This document shows positions 8,978-17,474 of a DNA stretch of 57,118 bases, in pieces. The translations under genes were made by a program, and so were the position numbers. Below the pieces are notes generated by a model. That model did no database searches. It was given only the letters and a program-made list of their open reading frames with translations, and was not told where the DNA came from. The stretch comes from JAKLFA01 sp964450385 (GTDB taxonomy: Bacteria; Omnitrophota; Gorgyraeia; Zapsychrales; JANLHA01). The stretch's first letter is position 1. Every line of letters begins with the position of its first letter. The DNA lies in the NCBI GenBank assembly GCA_964450385.1, contig CAYVEC010000012.1:1-57118 (forward strand), written 5' to 3'.

Positions 8978-9859
8978 TTAAAGCGATTTCAATAATGTGT
9001 TACGCGCGATCCGCGAGAGATAATCACCATAGGACGTCCGGATCGCCTTCGCCAATGTTCCCAATTCCTTCGCGGTAATATAATTCATGCGGTACGCGAT
9101 CTCTTCGACGCATCCGATCTTCAACCCCTGACGATCCTCGATCGTTTTAATAAAGAGCGAGGCATTCATGAGGGCATCATAGGTGCCGGTGTCGAGCCAG
9201 GCATACCCGCGTCCGAGCAGCTCAACATGAAGACGTTTTTTCGCTAAATAAAGTTTGTTCAGATCCGTGATCTCGAGTTCGCCGCGCTTCGAAGGCCGGA
9301 TCTGTTGAACAGCTTCGACAACATGATGATCATAAAAGTACAACCCGGTAATGGCCCAATTCGACTTTGGATGAAGGGGCTTTTCTTCAAGCGAGGAGAC
9401 CTGCTGCTTGGTATTAAATGTGACAACCCCATACCTCTCCGGGTCTTTGACATAATAGGCAAAAATAGTCGCCCCCCCGGGTACCGGCGCTGACCGGCGC
9501 AGAAGGGCCCGCAGCCCATCCCCGTAAAAGATATTATCACCCAAGATAAGCGCCACCTGACTTCTTTTGATGAACGATGCGCCGATCCTAAAAGCGTGGG
9601 CAATCCCATTCGGCTCGTCTTGAGCCGCATACGATATCTGAATTCCCAAATGCCCTCCATGACCCAATAAAGCTCGGAAATGATCCACATAATCCGGAGC
9701 CGCAATGATCAGGACATCCTTAATCCCAGTCAGCATCAGGGTTGATAAAGGATAATAAATCAGCGGTTTATCATAGATCGGAAGCAGCTGCTTACAGACC
9801 CCTTTTGTGATCGGAGCAAGCCGGGACCCAGTTCCGCCAGCAAGAATAATCCCCTTCAT
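8978..9859 (-). CDS. rmlA: Glucose-1-phosphate thymidylyltransferase RmlA
   Basis: Couples glucose 1-phosphate and dTTP to dTDP-glucose, the first step of dTDP-deoxysugar synthesis. The N-terminus MKGIILAGGTGSRL carries the nucleotide-binding GGTGSR (8-13), followed by LLPIYDKPLIYYPLSTLMLTG, close to the RmlA consensus. Further motifs seen are ILGDNIFYG and the sugar-site region EEKPLHPKSNWAITGLYFYD. The length (293 aa) is normal. The start overlaps the rmlB stop by 4 nt, so translation is coupled. Confidence 0.95.
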   Translation of the reverse strand: MKGIILAGGTGSRLAPITKGVCKQLLPIYDKPLIYYPLSTLMLTGIKDVLIIAAPDYVDHFRALLGHGGHLGIQISYAAQDEPNGIAHAFRIGASFIKRSQVALILGDNIFYGDGLRALLRRSAPVPGGATIFAYYVKDPERYGVVTFNTKQQVSSLEEKPLHPKSNWAITGLYFYDHHVVEAVQQIRPSKRGELEITDLNKLYLAKKRLHVELLGRGYAWLDTGTYDALMNASLFIKTIEDRQGLKIGCVEEIAYRMNYITAKELGTLAKAIRTSYGDYLSRIARNTLLKSL

Positions 9860-10881
9860 ACGACGCCCCCTCTATTTTTTGAGGCCCGCTGTTGTGGTTT
9901 ATACACGTCCTTCCAATACCCCTTGAGACGCGCGGCCTTGGCCTCCATCCACCGCGCATGAGCCTCGGCCCACGCCACGGTCGCAGCAAGACCCTCCTCA
10001 AAACCAGTCCGCGGCCGCCATCCTAGGCGCCGGAGCGCGTCACACCGCGAGGCATACCGCAGGTCATGACCGGGCCGGTCCTTAACAAAAATATACCCGT
10101 CGTCCGGCTTATGAAGGGCCTTCAGAATCAATCGCACGGTATCGATATTCTTCCGCTCGACGCCGCTTGCGACATTATAAATGGCACCGATCTGGCCCTT
10201 TCTCAGGACCGTGAGGACCGCTTCCGCGCAATCATCAACATAAAGCCACTCCCTCACATTGCGGCCGCGGGCATACACCGGGATCTTCTCATCCGCTCGG
10301 GCCTTGAGGATCGCGACCGGGATCAATTTCTCCGGATACTGCCAGGGGCCGTAATTATTGCACGGGCGGACAATCACCGCCGGAAATCCCTGCGCGCGGA
10401 TCGCGGAAAGGACCAGAAAGTCCGCCGCCGCCTTTGTCGATGAATACGGATTTTTCGGCTGGACCGGCGAGGTCTCGCGAAATTTGCCGTTGGCGATCTC
10501 GCCGTAGATCTCGTCGGTTGAGATATGAATGAATTTTTTTATCCGATAACGAGCGGCGGTATTAAGGAGGACCGCGGTCCCCTGAATATTCGTATGAACA
10601 AAGGGCTCGATATCACGGATGCTCCGGTCAACATGGGTCTCCGCGGCAAAATGGATGATCGCATCGGGCCGTTCGTGACGCATGATCCGATCGATCGCCT
10701 CAGCGCGGCAGATATCAGCCTTATAAAACCGAATGAGCTTTCGGACACTCGCTAATCGCCGCCGATCGCCGGCATAGGTCAATTTATCGACAACTGTGAT
10801 CTGATACCCGCAACGCGCCGCGATGCGGACAAAGGCGGACCCGATAAACCCGGCCCCGCCGGTCACTAAGATATTCTTCAT
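9856..10881 (-). CDS. rmlB: dTDP-glucose 4,6-dehydratase RmlB
   Basis: An NAD-dependent extended SDR enzyme that converts dTDP-glucose to dTDP-4-keto-6-deoxyglucose. The Rossmann motif GGAGFIG is at residues 8-14. The dehydratase signature STDEIYG (121-127) supplies the catalytic Asp-Glu pair. YSSTK (146-150) supplies Tyr and Lys. The length is 341 aa. It is the first gene of the glycan operon; a purine-rich SD-like run lies just before the ATG. The 75-bp gap to queH contains an AT-rich TATATTATAAAT stretch but no clear -35. Whether the operon has its own promoter here is open. Confidence 0.95.
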   Translation of the reverse strand: MKNILVTGGAGFIGSAFVRIAARCGYQITVVDKLTYAGDRRRLASVRKLIRFYKADICRAEAIDRIMRHERPDAIIHFAAETHVDRSIRDIEPFVHTNIQGTAVLLNTAARYRIKKFIHISTDEIYGEIANGKFRETSPVQPKNPYSSTKAAADFLVLSAIRAQGFPAVIVRPCNNYGPWQYPEKLIPVAILKARADEKIPVYARGRNVREWLYVDDCAEAVLTVLRKGQIGAIYNVASGVERKNIDTVRLILKALHKPDDGYIFVKDRPGHDLRYASRCDALRRLGWRPRTGFEEGLAATVAWAEAHARWMEAKAARLKGYWKDVYKPQQRASKNRGGVV

Positions 10882-10956
10882 GACGTGGCCTTCCCCCCTA
10901 ATTTTGTATTTATAATATATCCTGCGGCGGAGCGATGCGAGGGAATTATTCGTTTT

Positions 10957-11529
10957 TTAGAAATTTTTCTGACGGAGTGAAAACTGGCAGCCGCAATAGG
11001 TCTGCTGGTAGAACCGTTCTCTCTGCGTGACGATCCGCATCCAGTCCTGGCCGCCATCGGCCCGCCAGTCCTGATCCCAATAGACAAGGCCTTCAAACGG
11101 CCGGACCGCCTCATGGCCTGCCCGCGCCACCTGGTCTTGATCCTTCCAGCGTGAGATCCCAAAACTGCTCGTGAGCACCTGAAATCCGTGATCATGAGCA
11201 AAACGCGCGCTGTACTGAAGCCGGTGGAGAAAACAGGCCGCGCACCGGCGGCCGCGTTCCCGCTCATGCTCAAGTCCCGATACATCGGCAAGCCATGCCT
11301 CAGGCCGGTAATCAGCATCAATAAAAGCGATCCCCTGCCGATCCAAAAAGCCGGCCTGCGCCTCCTTGCGCTTCACGTATTCCTCATAAGGATGAATGTT
11401 GGGATTAAAAAAAATAACGGTCGGAACGATCCCGTTATCAAGCAGGCGGAGTAAAATCCCACTCGCGCAGGGCGCGCAGCAGCTGTGAAAGAAGACACGT
11501 GTGACGTCTCCTGGGGGCCTGAACCTCAC
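10957..11529 (-). CDS. queH: Epoxyqueuosine reductase QueH
   Basis: QueH is the non-orthologous replacement for QueG and reduces epoxyqueuosine to queuosine in tRNA anticodons. The protein opens near a VFFHSCCAPCASG motif. It also has the RCAACFLHRL cysteine pair and a late CGCQFS segment, so cysteines for an iron-sulfur cluster are present. I place the start at GTG 11529 because it overlaps the nnrD stop as GTGA and has GAGGGA upstream. The first in-frame ATG (11580) would overlap nnrD by 55 nt and add 17 residues without family similarity. The product is then 190 aa, typical for QueH. Confidence 0.9.
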   Translation of the reverse strand: MRFRPPGDVTRVFFHSCCAPCASGILLRLLDNGIVPTVIFFNPNIHPYEEYVKRKEAQAGFLDRQGIAFIDADYRPEAWLADVSGLEHERERGRRCAACFLHRLQYSARFAHDHGFQVLTSSFGISRWKDQDQVARAGHEAVRPFEGLVYWDQDWRADGGQDWMRIVTQRERFYQQTYCGCQFSLRQKNF

Positions 11530-12422
11530 AACCCGTCCCTCGCCGTTTGCCGGCTTTTTAATAAGGCGGCCGGGATGCATTCAATAATATCTGTGGCGAT
11601 GAGCGAGGCCCTTCCCTTGGCCGCAGCCGCAAGATCTCCGGCGAGCCCGTGAAGATAAACCGCGGTGCGCGCGGCCCAACCGGCCTCAACCCCTTGCGCA
11701 AGAAGGGCCGCGACCATGCCGGTAAGCACGTCGCCGCTCCCGGCCGTCGCCATGCCCACATTGCCGGTCATATTAACGGTTTGGCGGCCTCCGGGATCGG
11801 TGATGACCGTCCGATGACCTTTTAAGACGAGCACACACTGATTCGCTCGCGCGAACTCGCGGGCCCGGGACCGCTGGAGATTCTGATGATCGGTCAGCCG
11901 CGTGCGTTCCTCACGCCGCTCGATCCCGAGCAGACGCGCGAACTCACCCAGGTGCGGGGTCAGAATTTTTATTCCTGACGAACGCGTGAGAACCGCGGTG
12001 TGGCCGGCCAAGGCATTCAACCCATCGGCGTCAATGACCATGGGGAGCGTTGCCTCACCCACAAGGTGACGGACAAACCGCGCGGTCGACTCATCGTTCC
12101 CCATCCCTGGTCCCACCGCCAGGGCCTGAAATCGTGACAGCGACACACTCACCTGACCCCAGGCGCGTGGACTGAGCCCTTTCTTCAGCGTCTCCGGAAG
12201 TGGCCAGGTCATGACCACAGGAGAAAGATGTTTCTGAACAGAGGCCGTCAGACTTCGAGGGACACCCACAGTGACCAGCCCCGCGCCGGTCCGCATCGCG
12301 GCCAGGCTCGACAAGACCGCGGCCCCGGCCATCCGCTGGCTTCCGGCAAGGACCAGGACGTGCCCGAATTTGTTCTTATAGGCCCGTTTATCGCGTCGTA
12401 ATAATGGCGTTGGCAATCGCAT
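11526..12422 (-). CDS. nnrD: ADP-dependent NAD(P)H-hydrate dehydratase
   Basis: Repairs hydrated NAD(P)H by ATP- or ADP-dependent dehydration. The fold is a ribokinase-like YjeF C-terminal domain. Seen motifs are FGHVLVLAGSQRMAGAAVL near the N-terminus, the acidic VIDADGLNAL, ILTPHLGEFARL, and the anion-hole/catalytic ATAGSGDVLTGMVAALL. At 298 residues it is the dehydratase domain alone. The NAD(P)HX epimerase (NnrE) domain often fused in front is absent, so an epimerase would have to be encoded elsewhere. It overlaps acpS by 35 nt, as commonly seen in this conserved pdxJ-acpS-nnr order. Confidence 0.93.
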   Translation of the reverse strand: MRLPTPLLRRDKRAYKNKFGHVLVLAGSQRMAGAAVLSSLAAMRTGAGLVTVGVPRSLTASVQKHLSPVVMTWPLPETLKKGLSPRAWGQVSVSLSRFQALAVGPGMGNDESTARFVRHLVGEATLPMVIDADGLNALAGHTAVLTRSSGIKILTPHLGEFARLLGIERREERTRLTDHQNLQRSRAREFARANQCVLVLKGHRTVITDPGGRQTVNMTGNVGMATAGSGDVLTGMVAALLAQGVEAGWAARTAVYLHGLAGDLAAAAKGRASLIATDIIECIPAALLKSRQTARDGL

Positions 12423-12741
12423 AGTCTTTAGTGTGAGATAACGAGATCATGATCACATGCTGAAACGTTGGGTCGGAAAAATGGCACACCGGTTTTCCGT
12501 TCGGGTCATTCGTGATCTTAATCGTCTTCCAGTGGAGGACCGACCGGTCGCCGAGGGCTTTAAAGACCGCCTCCTTCGCGGCAAAACGCGCCGCATAATG
12601 CTGATACGGCTCAGCGCGGCCGCGTGCATAATCGATCTCTTCCGGACAAAAAATGCGTTTCAAAAAGTCATCCCCCCAGCGTTCAATGCACCGGCCGATC
12701 CGTTCGACCTCAACCATATCCGTTCCTATCCCTAAGATCAC
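12388..12741 (-). CDS. acpS: Holo-[acyl-carrier-protein] synthase
   Basis: Transfers 4'-phosphopantetheine from CoA to acyl carrier protein, activating fatty-acid synthesis. The 117-residue protein carries the N-terminal metal/CoA motif GIGTDMVEVERI and the second signature ARFAAKEAVFKALGD. It ends in the ISLSHTKDYAIANAI strand-helix typical of the family. The ATG overlaps the pdxJ stop by 4 nt (ATGA). Confidence 0.95.
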   Translation of the reverse strand: MILGIGTDMVEVERIGRCIERWGDDFLKRIFCPEEIDYARGRAEPYQHYAARFAAKEAVFKALGDRSVLHWKTIKITNDPNGKPVCHFSDPTFQHVIMISLSHTKDYAIANAIITTR

Positions 12742-13463
12742 CTGCCGCCCCCCTTCGCAAGCCGCCTCATTTCAACCACAGCCTGCCTGAGTCCGACAAT
12801 AACGGCATGGGAAATGATCGAATGCCCAATATTCAGCTCATGGAGCCCTGGGATCTTCGCAACCGCGGCCGTGTTCTCATACGTCAATCCGTGACCGGCG
12901 TTCACGACAAGCCCGAGGTCTCTGGCATAGCGTGAGGCCTCGCGGAGTTTCGCCAACTCTCGCGCCTGACGGGCTGCCCCCCGCGCATTCGCGTAGGCCC
13001 CCGTATGAAGTTCGATTACCGGTATCCCCAGCTCATGGACATGGCGGATCTGCCGCTTCACCGGATCAACAAAGACACTGATCTCGATCCCCGTCTTCTG
13101 CAGACGCCGGATCTGGCCCAGGCCTCGCGGCCCTAAACCCATAACGTCCAGCCCCCCCTCGGTTGTGACCTCCTGCCGCCGCTCCGGAACGAGCGTGACC
13201 TGATCGGGCATCAGGTCGCAGGCGATCGAGACGATCTCCCGGGCGAGCCCCATCTCAAGATTAAAGCGGCCGCTCAGCCGCCTGCGGAGGTCCACGACAT
13301 CACGGTCCTGGATATGCCGACGATCCTCGCGTAAATGGGCCACGATACTATCCGCTCCGGCCGCCTCGCAGATTAACGCCGCCGCGACAGGATCCGGGTA
13401 AGATTCTCCCCGTGCCTCGCGCAGGGTCGCGACATGATCAATATTGACACCTAATTTCGGCAT
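12738..13463 (-). CDS. pdxJ: Pyridoxine 5'-phosphate synthase
   Basis: Condenses 1-deoxyxylulose 5-phosphate with the PdxA product to make pyridoxine phosphate in the DXP-dependent vitamin B6 pathway. The TIM-barrel protein opens MPKLGVNIDHVATLREARG, almost the family consensus. It continues with SIVAHLREDRRHIQDRDV (the substrate-site H/R/D cluster) and VNAGHGLTYEN. The length is 241 aa. An AAGGTG SD lies 7 nt before ATG. Its pathway partner pdxA is also in this window at 28172, in a different operon. Confidence 0.96.
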   Translation of the reverse strand: MPKLGVNIDHVATLREARGESYPDPVAAALICEAAGADSIVAHLREDRRHIQDRDVVDLRRRLSGRFNLEMGLAREIVSIACDLMPDQVTLVPERRQEVTTEGGLDVMGLGPRGLGQIRRLQKTGIEISVFVDPVKRQIRHVHELGIPVIELHTGAYANARGAARQARELAKLREASRYARDLGLVVNAGHGLTYENTAAVAKIPGLHELNIGHSIISHAVIVGLRQAVVEMRRLAKGGGR

Positions 13464-13482
13464 CGCGTAACACCTTTAAGGA

Positions 13483-13581
13483 TTACTTTAATAATTGGGC
13501 GTCGACGTAGATATACGTGATAATGGCCAAGACCAAGGCAGTGACCTTCAGACCAACATTATGCGTGAAAAAATTTTTCAT
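13483..13581 (-). CDS. Mini YbbR/CdaR: 32-residue membrane anchor only
   Basis: A short ORF directly after cdaA whose ATG (13581) overlaps the cdaA TGA as ATGA; it ends at TAA 13483. The product starts MKNFFTHNVGLKVTALVLA and runs through a hydrophobic ITYIYV, then DAQLLK and stop. The N-x-G-L-K-x-x-A-L-x-L-A pattern followed by a hydrophobic Y-V stretch matches the N-terminal anchor of YbbR/CdaR, the regulator normally encoded right after cdaA. All extracytoplasmic YbbR repeats are missing. pdxJ starts 19 nt beyond its stop, so there is no room for them. It may be an anchor-only regulator or an eroded remnant; the intact coupling favours a translated gene. Confidence 0.7.
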   Translation of the reverse strand: MKNFFTHNVGLKVTALVLAIITYIYVDAQLLK

Positions 13582-14521
13582 CCCTTTAACCCCGTTTGCC
13601 CTGACGGTGAAAGAATATTTTTTAGGACGTTGGTCAGCCGCTCACGGTTGATGACCGGAATAAACCGCCCGTCCTCGGCCACAGAAATCTCCCCGCTCTG
13701 CTCCGAAACCATGATCACGACCGCGTCGGTCTGCTCAGTCAGGCCCAGGGCCGCCCGGTGGCGCGTCCCGATCAGCTTATTAAAATTCGGATTCTCTGAC
13801 AACGGGAACAGGCACGACGCGGCGACGAGACGGTCCCCCTGAACCACAACGCCCCCGTCATGGATCGGGGACTCATGCGAAAAAATGCTCTGCAGGATCT
13901 CCGCGCTGACCCGGCTGTCGATCATGACGCCGCTTTCGATGTAGGTCGTCAATTTGATCTGGCGCTCCATCGCGATCAGGCACCCGACCTTGCCCTTGGC
14001 CATTTTATAGGCCGCCTCGGTGATCTGATCAATAAGCGCGGTCAGTTCCGATTCCGCGAGGGCGATCGTGAAGAGATGCTGGCGGCCCAATCGCGCCAAT
14101 CCCTGCCGAATCTCCTGCTGAAAGATGATCAAAAACGCGATGATCGAGATGGCAAAAAATTTGGTGAGGAGCCAATTGAGCGTGTTAAATCCGAGGATCT
14201 GCGAGAGCAGAAACGCGATCACCACATACGTGATACCTTTCAAGACCTGGAACGACCGCGTTCCNNNNNNNNNNNNNNNNNNNNNNNNNNNNNNNNNNNN
14301 NNNNNNNNNNNNNNNNNNNNNNNNNNNNNNNNNNNNNNNNNNNNNNNNNNNNNNNNNNNNNNNNGAAACGCGATCACCACATACGTGATACCTTTCAAGA
14401 CCTGGAACGACCGCGTTCCAGCAAAAAAAACAAGGATATAATAAAAAACCGCCCAGAGGATCGTGATCTCAATCACAGGGCGCAGAACGGACCAGGTAAG
14501 AAGGGTCAGCATATTCATCAT
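13578..14521 (-). CDS. cdaA: Diadenylate cyclase CdaA (c-di-AMP synthase), interrupted by scaffold gap
   Basis: Makes cyclic di-AMP from two ATP at the membrane. The N-terminal part has hydrophobic segments (ITILWAVFYYILVFF; LTKFFAISIIAFLIIF). The DAC domain carries HDGGVVVQGDRL, where the usual motif is DGA (here DGG), and GTRHRAALGL with the RHR motif. A 100-N gap splits the gene, but removing the gap and one copy of the flanking 55-bp overlap restores an unbroken frame of about 262 aa, normal for CdaA. I use ATG 14521, which overlaps the folP stop as TGATG; a TTG at 14524 is the alternative. The order folP-cdaA-ybbR is conserved in many bacteria. Confidence 0.92.
14210..14419. repeat. Exact 55-bp direct repeat bracketing the N gap (assembly overlap)
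   Basis: Bases 14210-14264 and 14365-14419 are identical over 55 bp. They immediately flank the run of N. The repeat encodes the same CdaA residues on both sides. This is the signature of two assembly-graph ends overlapping by the k-mer length, not a biological repeat. Confidence 0.93.
14265..14364. other. 100-N scaffold gap (artefact)
   Basis: Exactly 100 N. Because the sequence on either side overlaps by 55 bp, the true distance is zero and no sequence appears to be missing. Confidence 0.95.
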
Positions 14522-15402
14522 CAATCGTGTCTTTCTGTAATGATCGCGTCCGTCATCACGGCGATCTCTTTCATCTCGGCCACATCATGAACCCGGACAA
14601 GATGCGCTCCATGCGTGATCGCCACCGCAACGGTCGCCGCGGTCCCGATGAGACGATCCGAGACCTCCCGGGCAAGGACCTTGCCGATAAACGACTTGCG
14701 CGATGTGCCGACGAGAATCGGCCGATCGAGCGCCCTCAGGACCCTCAGCCGGTTCAGGATCTCCAGATTCTGTTCCGCCGTCTTGCCGAACCCGATCCCG
14801 GGGTCAATGATAATTTTATCGGACTTGATCCCAAATTCCAAGCACTTTTCGATCGAAGCCTTCATCCGTTCCACGATCTCATCCATCAAATGGACATACA
14901 CACAATGGCGCTGCATGGTCCGCGGGGTTGATCCGCCCATATGCATCAGGATGATCGCCGCGTTATGCCGGGCCACACGCTTAACCAGGGCTGTTGAGAC
15001 GGCCGTGCCCTTGATTGTATTAATGACATCGGCTCCAGCATCCAGGGCCGCGGCCGCGACCTCGGCCTTGTTCGTGTCCACCGAGATCCATGCCGCGTGT
15101 TTCCGCGCGAGCCCCTCCACAACCGGAATGATCCGTCGGCGTTCCTCAGACGATCCCACTCGCGCGGCACCAGGCCGCGTGGATTCCCCTCCGATATCAA
15201 CAATATCTGCCCCATCCCGGATCTGGCGCTCGGCATAAGCCAAGGCCCGCTGATGAAAATTGCCGCGGCCCGCCATACACCCATCGTGGCTGAACGAATC
15301 CGGGGTGACATTGACAACCCCCATGATCCGAGTGTGTTCACCGAGCGTCAAGGCCCGGTCACGGGCATGAAGGACATATTTTTTTCGGCACCGTTGCCCC
15401 AT
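14521..15402 (-). CDS. folP: Dihydropteroate synthase
   Basis: Condenses p-aminobenzoate with dihydropterin pyrophosphate in folate synthesis. The TIM-barrel signatures are RIMGVVNVTPDSFSHDG and GADIVDIGGESTRPGA. The pterin-site segment IIIDPGIGFGKTAEQN and GTSRKSFIGKVL near the C-terminus are also present. The length of 293 aa is slightly long at the N-terminus. The TGA overlaps the cdaA ATG (TGATG). Confidence 0.95.
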   Translation of the reverse strand: MGQRCRKKYVLHARDRALTLGEHTRIMGVVNVTPDSFSHDGCMAGRGNFHQRALAYAERQIRDGADIVDIGGESTRPGAARVGSSEERRRIIPVVEGLARKHAAWISVDTNKAEVAAAALDAGADVINTIKGTAVSTALVKRVARHNAAIILMHMGGSTPRTMQRHCVYVHLMDEIVERMKASIEKCLEFGIKSDKIIIDPGIGFGKTAEQNLEILNRLRVLRALDRPILVGTSRKSFIGKVLAREVSDRLIGTAATVAVAITHGAHLVRVHDVAEMKEIAVMTDAIITERHD

Positions 15403-15427
15403 AGGCCTTTTTTCGTGTCCGCTCCGG

Positions 15428-17389
15428 TTAAATCACTTCAGAGGTCGCGGAGCCTGCATCCGGCGCAGACCCGCCCCCCGACCCGCTCGACACATCCGGT
15501 TCAGGAGGCGCCATGCCCAAGAGCCGACGGGTCTCGTCAATGTCGATGATCTCTTTCTCAATAAGATGGCGTGCGATCCGCTCAAGCTGGTCACGATGCT
15601 CGCTCAATAACGACAAGGCGCGCTGGCTGGCCTCCTCAACAATCGCCCGGACCTCCTCATCGATCCTTTTGGCCGTATCCTCGCTGTAATCCTTCTGGTG
15701 ATCCAGAAGATCCCGGCCCAAAAAAACATTGCGATGATTCTGGCCGAGCGCCATCGGGCCAAGGGTCTCACTCATCCCGTACTCACAGACCATAGCGCGG
15801 GCGATCCGCGTGACACGTTCAAGGTCATTCGCTGTCCCGGTTGTCGTATCATTCATAAAGATTTTCTCCGCGGCCATCCCCCCCAACAAAAGGACCATCT
15901 GGCCCTTGAGCTCGCGTTTATTCAGATAATGTTTATCCTCTGTCGGTGGGGTGAGGGTATAACCCCCGGCCATCCCGCGCGGGATGATCGAGACCTTTGT
16001 AAAGGTGTCGACCTCGTCGAGGAGGAGCGAGACGAGGGCGTGACCCGCCTCATGATACGCGGTCTGCTCTTTCTCACGTCTTGAGATCTTACGGCTCTTC
16101 TTTTCCGGTCCCATTGTCACCCGCTCAACGGCCTGAACAAAATCATCCATCTCCACCAGATCCTTATCCTTCCGAGCCGCGAGCAAGGCCGCCTCGTTAC
16201 AGGCATTGGCAAGATCAGCTCCGGAAAAATACACGGTCTGCTGAGCGAGTTTCTTGAGATCAACATTCGGCGCCACCTTGATGTCGCGCGTATGGACCTG
16301 AAGGATCTGCTCACGCCCCAGGATATCCGGGAGCGAAACCACGATCTGGCGATCAAACCGCCCGGGGCGCAGAAGCGCCGGGTCCAACGTGTCCGGCCGA
16401 TTTGTCGCGGCGACGACGATCACCCCGCTCTGAGGGTTAAATCCATCCATCTCGACCAAGAGGGCATTCAGCGTCTGTTCACGCTCATCATTCCCGCCGC
16501 CGATCCCTGAAAACCGCTGGCGGCCGACCGCGTCGATCTCATCAATGAAAACGATCGCGCCCTTGCCGGATACCTGAGAGGCCTTTCGTGCCTGCTCAAA
16601 AAGATCGCGCACCCGCGAGGCCCCGACGCCAACAAACATCTCGACAAAATCCGATCCGCTTAATGAAAAAAACGGAACCTCGGCCTCACCCGCCACGGCC
16701 TTGGCCAAGAGGGTCTTTCCGGTCCCGGGCGGACCCACAAGAAGGACCCCGCGCGGGATTTTCCCGCCGAGGCGCTGGAACTTCTTCGGTTCTTTTAAAA
16801 ACTCAATCACCTCTTGCAGTTCTTCCTTGGCCTCATCAACCCCGGCGACATCACGAAACGTCACCCGTCCCTTATTGGTGTTCATCCGGGCCCGTGATTT
16901 ACCGAACGACCAGACACGATTCCCCATCTGGCTGCCACGGTACGAAACGAACCAAATAAATCCGATGATCAACAGGACCGGGATGAGCTGGACCATGAGC
17001 CGCCCCCAAAAGCTCGTCGACGGTTTCACGGAAAAATCCGCGACATTCGCGCGCATCAACGCAACGAGCTCAGTGTCATCCTGGGGGATCTGAAGCTTAA
17101 AAGTCTTCCCGTCCTCGTACACCCCTTCGACGATCCGGTCCTCCTCACCCTCCTTCAGGGTCAGGGACTTGATCTTACCGGTGTTTGCGTTATCCCGGAC
17201 CTGAGAAAAAAAGTCGCTATAAGAAAGTTCGGTCTGACCCTTACTCACCGAGGTCGGTTCTGAACTTAAAAACAGAAGCGCGATAAAAGCGATAATGAGC
17301 CAAAACAGCAGCCCCCCATTCATCGGGCCCTGAAAATTTTTACGACCGTTCTTTCGTGAAAACTTTTTATTCGGATGTCGATTCGGCAT
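15428..17389 (-). CDS. ftsH: ATP-dependent zinc metalloprotease FtsH
   Basis: A membrane AAA+ protease that degrades damaged or regulatory membrane and cytosolic proteins. A basic N-terminus (residues 1-22) precedes a first membrane segment (about 26-42). A periplasmic domain follows, and the second segment is at about 131-149. Walker A GPPGTGKT is at 219-226, Walker B FIDEID at 281-286, and the second region of homology is at ATNRPDTLDPALLRPGRFDR. The zinc site is HEAGH (446-450), with Asp522 in TTTGTANDLERVT as third ligand. The Gly/Ser-rich tail (635-648) is unstructured. It is 653 aa with SD AAGGAG 6 nt before ATG. It has its own promoter inside the tilS-ftsH gap. Confidence 0.97.
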   Translation of the reverse strand: MPNRHPNKKFSRKNGRKNFQGPMNGGLLFWLIIAFIALLFLSSEPTSVSKGQTELSYSDFFSQVRDNANTGKIKSLTLKEGEEDRIVEGVYEDGKTFKLQIPQDDTELVALMRANVADFSVKPSTSFWGRLMVQLIPVLLIIGFIWFVSYRGSQMGNRVWSFGKSRARMNTNKGRVTFRDVAGVDEAKEELQEVIEFLKEPKKFQRLGGKIPRGVLLVGPPGTGKTLLAKAVAGEAEVPFFSLSGSDFVEMFVGVGASRVRDLFEQARKASQVSGKGAIVFIDEIDAVGRQRFSGIGGGNDEREQTLNALLVEMDGFNPQSGVIVVAATNRPDTLDPALLRPGRFDRQIVVSLPDILGREQILQVHTRDIKVAPNVDLKKLAQQTVYFSGADLANACNEAALLAARKDKDLVEMDDFVQAVERVTMGPEKKSRKISRREKEQTAYHEAGHALVSLLLDEVDTFTKVSIIPRGMAGGYTLTPPTEDKHYLNKRELKGQMVLLLGGMAAEKIFMNDTTTGTANDLERVTRIARAMVCEYGMSETLGPMALGQNHRNVFLGRDLLDHQKDYSEDTAKRIDEEVRAIVEEASQRALSLLSEHRDQLERIARHLIEKEIIDIDETRRLLGMAPPEPDVSSGSGGGSAPDAGSATSEVI

Positions 17390-17429
17390 GGAAGCTCCTT
17401 AAAGAAGTATCAAAACTAAGAATACTTGA

Positions 17430-17457
17430 ATTATAGTGATTTCCCGGGATTTCGCAA
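17430..17457 (-). promoter_or_regulatory. Sigma-70-type promoter for ftsH and downstream genes
   Basis: On the minus strand, TTGCGA (17457-17452) is followed after 16 bp by a consensus TATAAT (17435-17430). Transcription would start around 17423, giving a short leader before the ftsH ATG at 17389. It would drive ftsH-folP-cdaA-ybbR-pdxJ-acpS-nnrD-queH. The -10 is perfect; the -35 is a 4/6 match. Confidence 0.6.
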
Positions 17458-17474
17458 GGGTATTTCTGACGGTC

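Noticed and set aside
14210..14419. Two separate truncated cdaA genes or a tandem duplication
   Set aside because: The copies are exactly identical, directly flank a 100-N scaffold gap, and collapse to one intact gene.
13860..14441. Open frame running through the N gap on the plus strand
   Set aside because: Exists only because N were read through; antisense to cdaA.
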